DNA of 6,318 nucleotides from Bacteroidia bacterium (GTDB lineage Bacteria; Bacteroidota; Bacteroidia; Flavobacteriales; NORP286): contig JAESTI010000313.1 in assembly GCA_016763665.1 (NCBI GenBank), forward strand, positions 1-6,318. Reading direction: 5' to 3'. The translations under genes were made by a program, and so were the position numbers. The notes beneath the pieces were generated by a model. The model was not told the origin of the DNA. It did not search any database and saw only the letters and a program-made list of their open reading frames with translations. Positions 5,558-6,318 of this stretch are shown here, in pieces (within the stretch, counting starts at the first letter, position 1; every line of letters starts with the position of its first letter).

Positions 5558-6318
5558 CTAATTCTTCCAAACCCAATTAGAACCATCTTTTCCATCCTTT
5601 ATTTCCAAATTAATCTTATTCAATTGATCTCTTATTTTGTCAGAAGTATCAAAATCCTTTTTTGTTCTTGCCTCATCTCTTATCTCTAAAATCAAATTCA
5701 TTAATCCATCCATGACATCATCATTTTTATCATCAGAGCTAATTACTTTTAATCCCAGAATTGAAACAAGGTAATTGTCAAAATAGATTTAAGTTCAGAC
5801 AGATCTTCTGCAGAAATCGTTTCTTTCTTATCATTAACTGAATTTATGATCTTAACTCCTTCAAACAAATTGGCAATAAGCATTGGGGTATTGAGGTCAT
5901 CATTCATAACCTTCCGACAATCACCTTCAAGATTTTTAATGTCAACGGTTGATTTATCAGAGGAGCTCAACGACTGCAAAGTTTTATAGGCTTCCACCAG
6001 TTTATTATATCCTTTCTCTGCTGCCTGTAGTGCTTCATTAGAAAAATCCAAAGTACTTCTGTAATGTGCCTGTAATATTAAAAACCTTATGATCATTGGA
6101 TGATACGTTCTTTCAAGCATGTCATGTTCACCTGTAAAGAACTGCTTTAATGTAATGGTGTTACCTAATGATTTAGCCATTTTCTGACCATTCATAGTCG
6201 GCATATTGTTGTGCATCCAGTACTTTACTGATTTACATTTTAATCCACCCATCGATTGAGCAATTTCACAATCGTGATGAGGAAACAAAAGATCCAAGCC
6301 TCCACCATGTATATCAAA
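5558..6318 (-). CDS. cysS: Cysteinyl-tRNA synthetase, C-terminal half, frameshifted (5' end outside window)
   Basis: CysRS charges tRNA-Cys with cysteine in the cytoplasm and is essential. Reading inward from 6318, the visible part begins FDIHGGGLDLLFPHHDCEIAQ. This is the class I CysRS signature in which the first His of PHH and the Glu of CEIAQ are expected zinc ligands. The KMSKS loop reads KMAKS (about residues 46-50 of the visible part). LQAHYRSTLDFSNEAL and a DALR-type helical region follow. This frame stops at 5749-5751 after 189 residues. The conserved C-terminus (ILGL, then DDVMDGLMNLILEIRDEAR, ending NWVWKN and TAG at 5558-5560) continues in another frame from about 5761. A net single-base loss therefore breaks the gene between 5752 and 5788. 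Without it about 254 residues of the roughly 490 expected would be visible. A sequence error is more likely than a true pseudogene. Confidence 0.9.
5752..5788 (-). other. Frameshift interval within cysS
   Basis: The upstream frame ends at the TAA at 5749-5751, and the downstream frame is closed by a TAA at 5789-5791, so the frame must change between them. Adding one A to the A-run at 5780-5783 would give LKSIFDNYLVSILGLK. Adding one base near 5760-5764 would give LKSILTITLFQILGLK. Both restore the hydrophobic spacing expected before the conserved ILGL. The sequence alone does not decide between them. Confidence 0.85.

Noticed and set aside
5541..5576. TTG at 5576 as the start of the cyclotransferase lipoprotein
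   Set aside because: It would overlap the end of cysS and place twelve partly acidic residues before the lipoprotein signal. The ATG at 5538-5540 fits better.
5558..6318. cysS as a decayed pseudogene
   Set aside because: Only one frame break is seen, and the motifs on both sides are intact, including the C-terminal NWVWKN end. A base-call or assembly error is the simpler reading.

Overview
The window looks like AT-rich chromosomal DNA from a member of the Bacteroidota. The evidence is a secreted protein built of SprB-type repeats with a type IX secretion (T9SS) C-terminal sorting domain, a signal peptide cut just before Gln, a lipoprotein of the glutaminyl-cyclase/M28 family, and a lack of clear Shine-Dalgarno sequences. 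No RNA gene, insertion sequence or CRISPR array was found.

The plus-strand block spans 1-3243. It opens with the last 46 codons of a SxtJ-family membrane protein. A 946-residue SprB-repeat surface protein follows (237-3077), then after only 7 bases a 52-residue DUF5989 membrane protein (3085-3243). In many genomes the SxtJ and DUF5989 genes lie side by side next to a carbamoyltransferase, in loci probably linked to modified surface or exported glycans. Here a T9SS cargo gene sits between them.

The minus-strand block spans 3317-6318 and converges on the first. Read in its own direction it starts with cysteinyl-tRNA synthetase (cysS; its 5' part lies outside the window). Next, 17 bases on, is a lipoprotein of the glutaminyl-peptide cyclotransferase type. 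After a 124-base gap comes mannose-1-phosphate guanylyltransferase (manC), which makes GDP-mannose. The cysS reading frame is broken by a net one-base loss between about 5752 and 5788, while the sequence on both sides is well-conserved CysRS. A sequencing or assembly error is the simplest explanation.

The most useful functional link is between the two blocks. The surface protein is predicted to have Gln at its mature N-terminus, and the lipoprotein looks like the enzyme that converts such N-terminal Gln to pyroglutamate in the Bacteroidota periplasm. The SprB array is also notable for one pair of cysteines per repeat at an almost constant spacing of about 50 residues. Two of its repeats are nearly identical in DNA. 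Both main intergenic gaps contain degenerate short AT-rich repeat words.
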